A stretch of 64,000 bases of DNA, from contig CAYWFX010000006.1 of assembly GCA_964457945.1 (NCBI GenBank), forward strand, positions 1-64,000, written 5' to 3'. The number at the start of each line of letters is the position of its first letter. The first letter of the stretch is position 1. The translations under genes were made by a program, and so were the position numbers. Positions 41,550-49,421 of the stretch are shown here, one piece after another. Below the pieces are notes generated by a model. The model was not told the DNA's origin and searched no databases. It saw only the letters and a list, made by a program, of their open reading frames with translations. This DNA comes from PHAA01 sp964457945. GTDB lineage: Bacteria; Bacillota; Syntrophomonadia; Syntrophomonadales; Syntrophomonadaceae.

Positions 41550-41813
41550 ATGATGCATCATTTTTACGGACCGGGGAGTAACTTTATGACCCAAGCTAAT
41601 TATGGGTGGATGGGCGTAGCTTCAATGGTTATCCATCTTCTTGTCTGGGTTGTCGTCATCTATTTTGCGGTGAAGATTATTAATAAATATTTGCAAAAGG
41701 AAAATGGTTCTAAAGTTAAAGAAGATACAGCCATGACTATCCTTCGCGAAAGATATGCCAGGGGAGAAATCGAATCCGAAGAGTTTATGCGAAGGAAAGC
41801 AGAACTTGAATAA
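41550..41813 (+). CDS. Small membrane protein with SHOCT domain
   Basis: 87 residues. A His-rich N-terminus (MMHHFYGPGSNFM) is followed by one membrane helix (ASMVIHLLVWVVVIYFAVKI, about 27-47). The C-terminal SHOCT motif reads AMTILRERYARGEIESEEFM then RRKAELE. GGAGGG precedes ATG 41550. SHOCT segments mediate oligomerisation; the function of such short proteins is unknown. The last 12 codons are duplicated after the adjacent scaffold gap (see the gap entry), so this gene borders an assembly joint. Confidence 0.8.
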   Translation: MMHHFYGPGSNFMTQANYGWMGVASMVIHLLVWVVVIYFAVKIINKYLQKENGSKVKEDTAMTILRERYARGEIESEEFMRRKAELE

Positions 41814-41985
41814 ACAATGATTAATAGCATNNNNNNNNNNNNNNNNNNNNNNNNNNNNNNNNNNNNNNNNNNNNNNNNNNNNNNNNNNNNNNNNNNNNNN
41901 NNNNNNNNNNNNNNNNNNNNNNNNNNNNNNCCGAAGAGTTTATGCGAAGGAAAGCAGAACTTGAATAAACAATGATTAATAGCAT
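41776..41985. other. Assembly gap (100 N) flanked by identical 55-base sequence
   Basis: N bases occupy 41831-41930. The 55 bases before the gap (41776-41830) are repeated exactly after it (41931-41985). They cover the end of the SHOCT gene, its stop and 17 bases beyond. An identical 55-mer on both contig ends is what a de Bruijn assembler leaves when two contigs overlap by one k-mer, so the gap probably contains nothing and one copy is an artefact. A tandem duplication is the alternative. Confidence 0.85.
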
Positions 41986-41990
41986 AGTAC

Positions 41991-42030
41991 ATCAAAGGAA
42001 GGGCCACGTAGCCCTTCCTTTGATTTTGAT
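41991..42030 (+). terminator. Terminator after the SHOCT gene
   Basis: ATCAAAGGAAGGGC (41991-42004) pairs perfectly with GCCCTTCCTTTGAT (42011-42024), followed by TTTGAT. It has a strong 14-bp stem with a 6-base loop. Confidence 0.85.
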
Positions 42031-42198
42031 AACATTTTTACTGGTAGACTGGACCCAGACCATCAAGAAAAAATAAGCAATTAAAATTGCATGGTTTGTG
42101 GATTGTTTCCCATAAATATTTGCAAATATAGTTTTTTGTTAAAATTAATTCTTCTGGTTTTTAGATGCGGAGTGCGCAAGGTGAGTTGCATAATAATG

Positions 42199-42232
42199 AC
42201 GATGGCCGAGATTTTTCAACCACGGCCATCGT
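42199..42232 (-). terminator. Terminator-like hairpin downstream of ilvE
   Basis: ACGATGGCCG (42199-42208) pairs perfectly with CGGCCATCGT (42223-42232). It lies 28 bases after the ilvE stop (minus strand). The T tract is weak. Confidence 0.6.
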
Positions 42233-42259
42233 CTCAAACCTAAATAATTTTTAGTTATT

Positions 42260-43324
42260 TTATTTTACTTCAACCGTCCATCCGAACTCATCTTTCAGAG
42301 AGCCGTTCTGCACTCCGGTTATAGTATTGTAAATTCGAGCTGACAAATCACCGATGTTGCCCTCATTAATGAAAATTTGTTTTCCATCCCAGGTCAATTC
42401 TCCAATAGGTGAGATTACAGCTGCAGTTCCAGTACCAAAAGCCTCCTTCAGACTGCCTTTGGCATGAGCGTCATATAGTTCCTGGATGGAAATTCTTCTT
42501 TCAGTGACTTTAACCCCCCAGTTTCGCAATAATGTAATAGTTGAATCACGGGTTATACCTGCAAGAATACTACCTTCTAATGACGGGGTTATCACTTCAT
42601 CATCAATCACGAAGAACACGTTCATAGTCCCGACCTCTTCTATGAACTTCTTATCTACACCGTCCAGCCACAAAACCTGGGTGTAGCCTTTGTGTTTAGC
42701 CTCCACTTGCGCCTTTAGGCTGGCTGCATAATTGCCAGGGGTTTTGGTAAAACCTAATCCACCTATAACCGCACGAACGTAATCACTTTCAACATATATC
42801 TTCACAGGATTAATCCCCTCTGGATAATAGGCACCGACTGGAGACAGGATAACAATGAACTGGTAGGTCAGAGAAGGTCTGACTCCCAGGTAGGGGTCTG
42901 TGGCAATGATAAAAGGTCTAAGATACAATGAGGTACCCTCTGCTTTGGGTATCCAGTCTTCGTCTACTTTAACAATAGCTTTAAGGGCTTCAACTGCGAA
43001 GTCAACATCAACCTCAGGAATACAGAGCCGGTCATTAGATATGTTAATTCTTTCCATATTCTGGTGGGGTCTAAACAAAAGAATTCGTCCGTCCTCAGTA
43101 TGGTAAGCCTTCAGCCCTTCAAATACCGCCTGCCCATAATGTAAGACCATAGTAGCTGGGTCAATCATCAGAGGCGCATAAGGTATTATTCGCGCATCAT
43201 GCCAACCTTTACCCTCGGTGTAATCCATGATAAACATGTGATCACTAAAATACTCTCCGAATCCAAGTCCATTTTGATCAGGTTTTTCTTTGGGTGTTAA
43301 CGTTTTTTCAATCTTAATAGACAT
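42260..43324 (-). CDS. ilvE: Branched-chain amino acid aminotransferase
   Basis: PLP fold-type IV transaminase for leucine, isoleucine and valine. 354 residues, the long BCAT form typical of Bacillus-like and eukaryotic enzymes. Seen: MVLHYGQAVFEGLKAYHTED, LYLRPFIIATDPYLGV, the PLP Lys region GFTKTPGNYAASLKAQ and EEVGTMNVFFVIDDE, with the cofactor phosphate contact GSILAGITRDSTI. The start is ATG 43324 with AGGAAGGGG upstream. It is monocistronic between hairpins. No T-box was found in its leader. Confidence 0.95.
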   Translation of the reverse strand: MSIKIEKTLTPKEKPDQNGLGFGEYFSDHMFIMDYTEGKGWHDARIIPYAPLMIDPATMVLHYGQAVFEGLKAYHTEDGRILLFRPHQNMERINISNDRLCIPEVDVDFAVEALKAIVKVDEDWIPKAEGTSLYLRPFIIATDPYLGVRPSLTYQFIVILSPVGAYYPEGINPVKIYVESDYVRAVIGGLGFTKTPGNYAASLKAQVEAKHKGYTQVLWLDGVDKKFIEEVGTMNVFFVIDDEVITPSLEGSILAGITRDSTITLLRNWGVKVTERRISIQELYDAHAKGSLKEAFGTGTAAVISPIGELTWDGKQIFINEGNIGDLSARIYNTITGVQNGSLKDEFGWTVEVK

Positions 43325-43445
43325 AATTCTTTAAACCCCTTCCTACAAAAATCCTATTTTGCATACTATACACAAATTTGAACAATAATTAAAGTGGGTA
43401 CAACATGAATACAATTATACGCCTTTTCGCAATGGTAATAAAGAA

Positions 43446-43465
43446 ACCGGTCAGCAGGTGACCGG
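43446..43465 (-). terminator. Terminator of the rubrerythrin gene
   Basis: On the minus strand CCGGTCA and TGACCGG pair around CCTGC and are followed by TTTCTTTATT. It lies 32 bases past the rubrerythrin stop. Confidence 0.75.
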
Positions 43466-43496
43466 CAAGAATAAACAAGTTAATATTTATAAAATC

Positions 43497-44036
43497 TTAG
43501 TAATTTTCTGCTAGTACTTCATAGTAGGCTCTGGGATGAGCACACGCGGGACAGATTTCAGGTGGTTCTACTCCTTCGTGGACATATCCACAGTTCCTGC
43601 ATTTCCATTTTACAGGGCTGGGTCTTCTGAAAACGCTATTGCGTTTGACGTTATCCAATAATTTACGATACCTTTTTTCATGTTCTTCTTCTACTTCGGC
43701 AATCTCTTTGATTACATCAGCAATTTCATCAAAACCTTCTTCTCGTGCGGTCTTTTCGAACTCTGGGTATAAAATAGTATGTTCTTCATTTTCTCCATCT
43801 GCAGCCGCCAGCAGGTTTTCTTCAGTGGGATGAACATAGCCGCCCATTAACAACTGATAAAAGCGTTTGGCATGTTCCTTCTCGTTAAGTGCAGTTTCGC
43901 TCAAAATGCCTGAAATCTGTTCATAGCCCTCCTTTTTAGCCTGGCTGGCGAAAAAGTCATACTTGTTTCTGGCCTGGGATTCACCGGCAAAAGCCTTCCA
44001 TAGATTTTCTTCCGTTTTTGAACCTTTTAAATCCAT
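43497..44036 (-). CDS. rbr: Rubrerythrin
   Basis: Non-heme iron peroxidase that removes hydrogen peroxide in anaerobes. 179 residues. The four-helix diiron domain has its glutamates in FAGESQARNKYDFFA, LNEKEHAKRF and EVEEEHEKRYRKLL. The C-terminal rubredoxin-like domain has CRNCGYVHEG and CPACAHPRAYYEV. The linker VKRNSVFRRPSPVKW joins them. The ribosome binding site AAGGAGG precedes the ATG at 44036. It points to a strictly anaerobic host with oxidative-stress defence. The upstream unknown gene ends 66 bases before it on the same strand and may be co-transcribed. Confidence 0.95.
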   Translation of the reverse strand: MDLKGSKTEENLWKAFAGESQARNKYDFFASQAKKEGYEQISGILSETALNEKEHAKRFYQLLMGGYVHPTEENLLAAADGENEEHTILYPEFEKTAREEGFDEIADVIKEIAEVEEEHEKRYRKLLDNVKRNSVFRRPSPVKWKCRNCGYVHEGVEPPEICPACAHPRAYYEVLAENY

Positions 44037-44102
44037 ATTTATTGCCTCCTTATAATATATTTTATCCTATCCCCATATTTACTGCGCCAGGTGGTCAAGC
44101 AC

Positions 44103-44543
44103 TTATCTTACCAGGTGAAAGGGATAAACCCAGATCAGGTCGCTATGTTCGGGTCTGCTAAAGATCATTAAATCTTCCATCCAGTTCAAGATCTTCTCAA
44201 GTTCTTCCTCGTAGGCATCTTCCTCTACGCTATCATCCAGCGATATTTGGAAAACAGCTACCGGTATCTCCATCCAGTTCAGCAGTCGCAGTTCTTCTAA
44301 TCCTTCATCCAAAAATTCCAGTGATGATATGGGCATGGAAAAAGGAGCCTGGTCTTTGCGTTTGATATGACTTTCCAGCATACCAATAATCTTCTTAAGT
44401 TGTTCTTCTTTTTCTTCAGTGACTAGGTATTGGAACAAAACATCATAAAGGTTTTGGGTTAGAACGATAGAAGTGAGGGTAGGGAGCATGAGATGCTGTT
44501 CCTGCCTTAGAAAATTTAGTTTAAAGTTTTTTGGCTCCGGCAA
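44103..44543 (-). CDS. Unknown acidic protein
   Basis: 146 residues from TTG 44543, preceded by AAGGAG with good spacing. I do not recognise the family. It is acidic and helical, with SLDDSVEEDAYEEELEKILN in the middle and a hydrophobic C-terminus HSDLIWVYPFHLVR; no membrane helix or signal peptide is visible. It lies upstream of rubrerythrin on the same strand. Codon use is like its neighbours, so it is likely a true gene. Confidence 0.6.
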   Translation of the reverse strand: MPEPKNFKLNFLRQEQHLMLPTLTSIVLTQNLYDVLFQYLVTEEKEEQLKKIIGMLESHIKRKDQAPFSMPISSLEFLDEGLEELRLLNWMEIPVAVFQISLDDSVEEDAYEEELEKILNWMEDLMIFSRPEHSDLIWVYPFHLVR

Positions 44544-44777
44544 TTAAAACAACTCCTTACGATTATGAATCTACTAAATAGACTAGCGAATTTGTAGCAG
44601 ATGTTCAAGAAATATTTTTATTCCAGGTATTGTGGGCTTAAGGGGATTTCCATGTTTTTTGACTGTCAGCAGTACCATAATTAGGGTGCTTTATCATTAC
44701 CATTATCCCCCTTTTTTAGGTATAATACAAATCAAAGGTACAAATTGTCCAAGCCATTAACGTTAGGAGACAATACT

Positions 44778-44969
44778 ATGCGAAAAAGACATGATCAGGA
44801 TCCAGAATCATGGTTATATTCTCAATCTAAAGAGAAAAACCCTGATAAAATGCGCAGGCAGAACAATATACTCCTGATTCTAGTTTTAATAATTATGATG
44901 GCTCTTATTTTTAATGTGGGTGGGATTGAAACTATACTGAAAAATACCCTGATCGGGGTGCGAAAATAA
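44778..44969 (+). CDS. Small single-pass membrane protein of unknown function
   Basis: 63 residues from ATG 44778, preceded by AGGAGAC. The highly charged N-terminus (MRKRHDQDPESWLYSQSKEK) is followed by one membrane helix (NNILLILVLIIMMALIFNVG). TATAAT at 44721-44726 can be its -10. No family is recognised. It lies 139 bases before cmk in the same direction. Confidence 0.6.
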   Translation: MRKRHDQDPESWLYSQSKEKNPDKMRRQNNILLILVLIIMMALIFNVGGIETILKNTLIGVRK

Positions 44970-45108
44970 TTGCTATGTCACCAGACATGGGCGGAACAAT
45001 CCATCACTTAATCAAAATATGACCACTTGCTATTCAGCTAATTATACTGATTTGCTTTAATATAATTAACCATTATGTTAGAATATACAAGACTATTTCT
45101 AGGTAGGT

Positions 45109-45771
45109 ATGGAGATGAAAATTGCTATAGATGGCCCTGCGGGTGCGGGGAAGAGTACTCTTGCCCGGGTGTTAGCTCGGAGTTTGGGTTTTGTTTATAT
45201 TGACACCGGTGCTATGTACCGGGCATTGACCTTCAGAGCTCAACAAAAAGGCATAAATCTAAAAGATGATTCCTCCCTTTATGCACTGGCTAATTCCATT
45301 AATATTCATTTTGAATCTAGAGCAGGCATTCAGGGAGTTTTTTGTGATGGGGAAGATGTTACTGACGCGATTCGTTCTCCTGAGGTTAACGCTGGGGTTT
45401 CCATTGTGGCCGCTCATCCTCTGGTTAGAGAAATAATGGTGAAAAAACAACAGATCATGGCCCAGACCAGTAATGTTATTATGGATGGACGAGATATAGG
45501 AGAGCAAGTTTTACCTGACGCTGAATTCAAATTTTTTCTTACTGCCGGCCTTCAGGAGAGAGCTCAGAGAAGGATATTAGAAATGGAAAGACAGGGCTAT
45601 GATATCGATAAAAACCTAATCAAGGAAGATATGGAGAAGCGGGATCGAATGGATTCTGAAAGGGAAATAGGAGCCTTAAAAATATTAGCTGATTCTATTG
45701 TGATTGATACCAGCGAACGCACCGCTGATGAGGTCTTGGCGCATATACTCTCCATCATTGGGGAGGATTAG
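45109..45771 (+). CDS. cmk: Cytidylate kinase
   Basis: Phosphorylates CMP and dCMP. 220 residues. The P-loop reads IAIDGPAGAGKSTLARVLA; YIDTGAMYRALTF and the NMP-binding MDGRDIGEQVLPDAEFKFFL follow; the lid region is RRILEMERQGYDID. ATG 45109 is used; ATG 45115 two codons later also fits. It starts the run cmk-plsC-ispH/rpsA, an order known in clostridia. plsC starts one base past its stop. Confidence 0.95.
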   Translation: MEMKIAIDGPAGAGKSTLARVLARSLGFVYIDTGAMYRALTFRAQQKGINLKDDSSLYALANSINIHFESRAGIQGVFCDGEDVTDAIRSPEVNAGVSIVAAHPLVREIMVKKQQIMAQTSNVIMDGRDIGEQVLPDAEFKFFLTAGLQERAQRRILEMERQGYDIDKNLIKEDMEKRDRMDSEREIGALKILADSIVIDTSERTADEVLAHILSIIGED

Positions 45772-45772
45772 T

Positions 45773-46366
45773 ATGCTGTATGCTGCTGTCAGGACATTAC
45801 TGCGGTTTATATTTTTTTTTCTTGGACTGAAATCGGAAGGCCATGATAAACTGCCCATGTCAGGGCCGGTTATCATTGCTGCCAACCATGTCAGCAATTG
45901 GGATCCGATTGTGGTGGCTCTGGTTTTGGACCGTCCCATACATTTTATGGGGAAGGCGCAGTTATTTAAATATGCGATTTCGGACAAATTATTAACGAGA
46001 TTGAATGCTTTTCCGGTGAAAAAGGGTGTTCCGGATAGAAATGCCATACGACGAGCCCTCAAGGTATTGGAAGAGGGCCAAGTATTAGGCATATTCCCTG
46101 AGGGAGCGCGAAACAAGACCGGGGAGGATATGAAGGCCCAGTCAGGTGTAGCTATGATCGCCCTTAAATCAGGATCTCCAATTGTACCTGTGGCCTGCAT
46201 AGGAACTAAATGTAATTTACCTTTTGGATGGTTCAGCCCTTTGCTGGTTAGAGTTGGCGATGCTATTTACTTGGATGAATACCAGGGTCAGAAAGTGAAT
46301 TCTGCTACGATGGAACAGTTGAGCAGTGATATTATGGATAAAATAAACCAGCTTTTATTAAAATAA
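45773..46366 (+). CDS. plsC: 1-acyl-sn-glycerol-3-phosphate acyltransferase
   Basis: Membrane-associated acyltransferase making phosphatidic acid. 197 residues. A hydrophobic N-terminus (AAVRTLLRFIFFFLGL) precedes the motif I box NHVSNWDP; motif III is IFPEGARNKTGED and motif IV IVPVACIGTKC. ATG 45773 lies one base after the cmk stop with GGGGAGG upstream; the longer frame inside cmk is not supported. It supplies the second acyl transfer after PlsY (56265), which also occurs in this window. Confidence 0.93.
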   Translation: MLYAAVRTLLRFIFFFLGLKSEGHDKLPMSGPVIIAANHVSNWDPIVVALVLDRPIHFMGKAQLFKYAISDKLLTRLNAFPVKKGVPDRNAIRRALKVLEEGQVLGIFPEGARNKTGEDMKAQSGVAMIALKSGSPIVPVACIGTKCNLPFGWFSPLLVRVGDAIYLDEYQGQKVNSATMEQLSSDIMDKINQLLLK

Positions 46367-46417
46367 AGAAGGATTATAGAGACCGAATACGAAATAAATA
46401 TAACGGGGTGTAGAATT

Positions 46418-48493
46418 TTGCTGGTGTTGCTTGCTGAAAAGGCTGGGTTTTGTTCTGGAGTCAGGAGAGCCTTTCATATTGCTGAAGAAGCCAGCCGTTC
46501 AGATGGCATTTGGTGTACATTAGGCCCGCTGGTTCATAATGATGGGGTCATACACTATTTTGAGGAAAAAGGCATAAAGGCTGTCAATTATATTAGCGAG
46601 GTTGATACGGGCGGAGTAATTTTTAGAACTCATGGAGTTTCTCCCCAAATAATTTGCGAAGTGGAAGAAAAAGGCTGCCCGATTCAAGATGCCACTTGTC
46701 CCCTGGTTAAGCGGGTACATGCAGTGGCCGAATTACTGAGGGGTGAAGGTTATGATATAGTTGTTTTTGGAGACATAAATCACCCTGAGGTGCAAGGAAT
46801 AATGGGATGGTGTGATAATAAAGCCACTGTTATTGCCAACCCGGATGAAGCTCGCGAGTATACTGGAGTTAAGAAATTAGGTATCATTTCTCAGACTACG
46901 AAAGATGAGAAAGATTTTTATGCGGTAGTATCTGCCCTTTTATTAAAATCTCAAGAAATAAGGGTGTTCAATACCATATGTTCTGCTACCCGACAAAGAC
47001 AGGAGTCAGCTAGGATATTATGCCAAGAGGTTGATTTGATGCTGGTCATTGGTGACCAGAACAGTTCCAATACCCAAACTCTGACACGAGAGTGTCAACA
47101 AACCGGAGTGAAAACCTGGCAGATACAGTCCGCTAAAGATCTTAAAGCTGAATATTTAGTGGGTGTAAATAGGGTGGGGATTACGGCAGGAGCTTCCACT
47201 CCGGACTGGATTATTAAGGAGGTATTAGATAGGATGACGGAGTTTGATGACGGCGCTCCTCAGGAGCAAAACCAGGAAAATTTAGTGCAGGAGAAACCGG
47301 TGGAAGAAAATTTAGTCCATGAAGAAAATTTTGCCAAAATGGAAGCTGAAATGGCCGACTTGGCTAGTCCTGAAAAAGGCGATGTAATAAAAGGCATAGT
47401 TGTTCAGGTTCTAGATGATGAGGTTATGGTGGATGTAGGTGGCAAATCGGAAGGGATAATCCCGCTTCGAGAAATGTCATTTAAAGATGTTAATTCAGCC
47501 AGAGAATTGGTTAAAATAGGCGATGAACTTGAAGTGCTGGTATTAAAATGGGATGATGATGGAACCATTTTATTATCCAAGAAAAAGGTTGATTCTAAAA
47601 GGGCTATGGATAAATTGGAAGAGGGTTTCCAGGAAGGAAGTATGATTGAAGGTACAGTGGTGGGCAGCGTTAAAGGCGGCCTGTTGGTTGATGTAGGGGT
47701 AGTGGCTTTCTTACCAGCCTCACATGTTGAGGATGGATATGTGAAAAATCTTGATGAGTATATTGGTAAAACATATAAATTTAGGATTATTGAATTTAAC
47801 CGCCATAAAAAACGCGGTTCGCAGATTGTGTTGTCTCGTAAACAACTGGTAGAAGAAGAACGCTCCAAACTCAAAGAGCAGTTCTGGGCAAGCATCGAAG
47901 AAGGGCAGACCCTGAAAGGAAGGGTAAAACGCATTGTCGATTATGGAGCCTTTATAGATCTGGGAGGTTTTGAAGGATTGTTGCATGTGTCTGAAATGGA
48001 TCATGTAAGAATCAGCCATCCCTCCAGCATCCTCAATGAAGGCGATGAAATAGATATCTATATCCTGGCTTTGGATCGGGAAAAACAAAGGGTTTCTCTC
48101 AGCCGTAAGAAACTTCTCAAGAGTCCCTGGGAAATCGTACTCGAAAAGTATAATGAGGGCGATATTATTGGAGGGAAAGTAGTTAGAATAGCTCCTTTTG
48201 GCGCTTTTGTAGAAATTGAACCTGGCGTTGATGGTCTGGTGCATATTTCGCAGCTTGCCAATCGTCGGGTAGAGAAGCCGCAGGATGTGGTAGCGGTCAA
48301 CCAGGAGGTTCAGGTAAAAATACTTAGTATTGACCCGGAGGAGAAAAGAATAGGTCTATCTATTAAGGAAGTTGTTACGGAAGCCGATGATAAAGAGGTT
48401 CAGAATTTCCTGGACAAACAGGATCAGGCTCCGGAAGAACATCTAGAAGATGCGGATAAACCGAATAATTTAGATGGGGAAGACCAACAATAG
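46418..48493 (+). CDS. ispH: Fused 4-hydroxy-3-methylbut-2-enyl diphosphate reductase and S1 RNA-binding protein
   Basis: One 691-residue polypeptide. Residues about 1-280 are IspH (LytB), the last step of the MEP isoprenoid pathway, with the Fe-S ligands Cys12 (AEKAGFCSGVRRA), Cys94 (DATCPLVKRV) and Cys188 (NTICSATRQRQE). An acidic linker follows (about 285-315). Four S1 domains come next, beginning near 318 (GDVIKGIVVQVLDDEVMVDV), 405, 496 (LKGRVKRIVDYGAFIDLGG) and 579 (GGKVVRIAPFGAFVEIEPG). The start is TTG 46418 after GGGGTG. The fusion is known in several clostridia and is not a frame artefact: the frame is continuous. The S1 part probably replaces or resembles ribosomal protein S1. Confidence 0.95.
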   Translation: MLVLLAEKAGFCSGVRRAFHIAEEASRSDGIWCTLGPLVHNDGVIHYFEEKGIKAVNYISEVDTGGVIFRTHGVSPQIICEVEEKGCPIQDATCPLVKRVHAVAELLRGEGYDIVVFGDINHPEVQGIMGWCDNKATVIANPDEAREYTGVKKLGIISQTTKDEKDFYAVVSALLLKSQEIRVFNTICSATRQRQESARILCQEVDLMLVIGDQNSSNTQTLTRECQQTGVKTWQIQSAKDLKAEYLVGVNRVGITAGASTPDWIIKEVLDRMTEFDDGAPQEQNQENLVQEKPVEENLVHEENFAKMEAEMADLASPEKGDVIKGIVVQVLDDEVMVDVGGKSEGIIPLREMSFKDVNSARELVKIGDELEVLVLKWDDDGTILLSKKKVDSKRAMDKLEEGFQEGSMIEGTVVGSVKGGLLVDVGVVAFLPASHVEDGYVKNLDEYIGKTYKFRIIEFNRHKKRGSQIVLSRKQLVEEERSKLKEQFWASIEEGQTLKGRVKRIVDYGAFIDLGGFEGLLHVSEMDHVRISHPSSILNEGDEIDIYILALDREKQRVSLSRKKLLKSPWEIVLEKYNEGDIIGGKVVRIAPFGAFVEIEPGVDGLVHISQLANRRVEKPQDVVAVNQEVQVKILSIDPEEKRIGLSIKEVVTEADDKEVQNFLDKQDQAPEEHLEDADKPNNLDGEDQQ

Positions 48494-48516
48494 CAGAAAG
48501 GAAAGGGAGGAGAAGC

Positions 48517-48720
48517 ATGCCTATTTTTGACTTTGAATGCCAGGAATGTGGACATAAATTCGACCTCATGATTTCCAATGCGGATAAAGATAAAGCGAAG
48601 TGCCCTCAATGTGGTGCTAAGACTATAAAGCAACTGCTATCCTTATTTAATACCTCCAGGGTTGGAGGAGCCCCTGTTAATTCCTGTTCAGGCTGTCGAG
48701 CAGCGAGTAATGGCGGGTGA
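48517..48720 (+). CDS. FmdB-family small zinc ribbon protein
   Basis: 67 residues. The FmdB-type zinc ribbon has MPIFDFECQECGHKFDLMIS and KCPQCGAKTIKQLLS, i.e. two CxxC pairs. The glycine-rich tail with SCSGCRAAS gives a further cysteine pair. AGGGAGGAG precedes ATG 48517. Proteins of this family are putative regulators; the role is undefined. It lies 23 bases after the ispH/S1 stop and ends the transcript at a terminator. Confidence 0.9.
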   Translation: MPIFDFECQECGHKFDLMISNADKDKAKCPQCGAKTIKQLLSLFNTSRVGGAPVNSCSGCRAASNGG

Positions 48721-48733
48721 GGGGCGAGGTTTT

Positions 48734-48757
48734 AGGCTGCCGGTAGGCAGCCTTTTC
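48734..48757 (+). terminator. Terminator of the cmk-plsC-ispH/S1-fmdB run
   Basis: AGGCTGCC (48734-48741) pairs with GGCAGCCT (48746-48753) around GGTA, followed by TTTC. Confidence 0.8.
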
Positions 48758-48824
48758 TATGCCTGAGTACTTAGGATCTAAGATCATACGGTAATATCTT
48801 TTAGAAAAAGAGAGCGGTATATTT

Positions 48825-49421
48825 ATGAAAGCAAGCGGAGTGATTCTGGCCGGTGGCAAAAGTTCACGGATGAAATATAACAAGGCTTTTGCTGAGATTG
48901 CGGGTAGATCTGTGATAAACATTATTGTTGACAAATTTAACCAATATTTCGAAGAGATTATTATTATCAGTAATGAACCTGAATTATATTATGAACTGGG
49001 TCCAGTGGTATATACCGATATTTATCCGCACATGGGCCCGGTAAGTGGTATTCACTCGGGTCTCTACCATGCACGGCATGATCAGGCATTCATACTGGGC
49101 TGTGACGTGCCTTTCATAAATATGGAACTGGTGGAATACATGTTTAACCAGTTGGGTGATTATGACAGCGTAGTACCGGAAATAGATACTTACCTACAGC
49201 CCTTATCTGCGATTTACAGTAAAAAATGTTTGCCAGTATTAACGAACTGTCTGGAGAACAATAAAGTGAAGTTAATTCGAATATTTGAGGAGTTAAACGC
49301 TCTGACCTTAAATCGAAACGAATTGGAAAGATTTGGCGTAGTTGAGGAGCTTTTTCTTAATGTAAATGATCTGGAAGCATTAAATAGAGCCAAACAAATC
49401 GCAGGGAGGTATCAGTTATAA
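48825..49421 (+). CDS. mobA: Molybdenum cofactor guanylyltransferase
   Basis: Adds GMP to molybdopterin for bis-MGD enzymes such as formate dehydrogenases. 198 residues. The nucleotide-binding start is VILAGGKSSRMKYNKAF; YTDIYPHMGPVSGIHSGLY and FILGCDVPFINMELVEYM follow, and the central Asp is in GCDVP. Its tail overlaps the fni initiation region; the stop TAA is at 49419-49421. No other Mo-cofactor genes are nearby. This is unrelated to plasmid mobilisation MobA. Confidence 0.93.
   Translation: MKASGVILAGGKSSRMKYNKAFAEIAGRSVINIIVDKFNQYFEEIIIISNEPELYYELGPVVYTDIYPHMGPVSGIHSGLYHARHDQAFILGCDVPFINMELVEYMFNQLGDYDSVVPEIDTYLQPLSAIYSKKCLPVLTNCLENNKVKLIRIFEELNALTLNRNELERFGVVEELFLNVNDLEALNRAKQIAGRYQL

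Noticed and set aside
42260..43496. T-box or other riboswitch in front of ilvE, and likewise before hom
   Set aside because: No T-box sequence (TGGNACCGCG type) or lysine riboswitch core was seen in either leader.
48825..49421. mobA as a plasmid mobilisation gene
   Set aside because: The protein has the LAGGKSSRM nucleotidyltransferase motif of Mo-cofactor MobA and no relaxase features.
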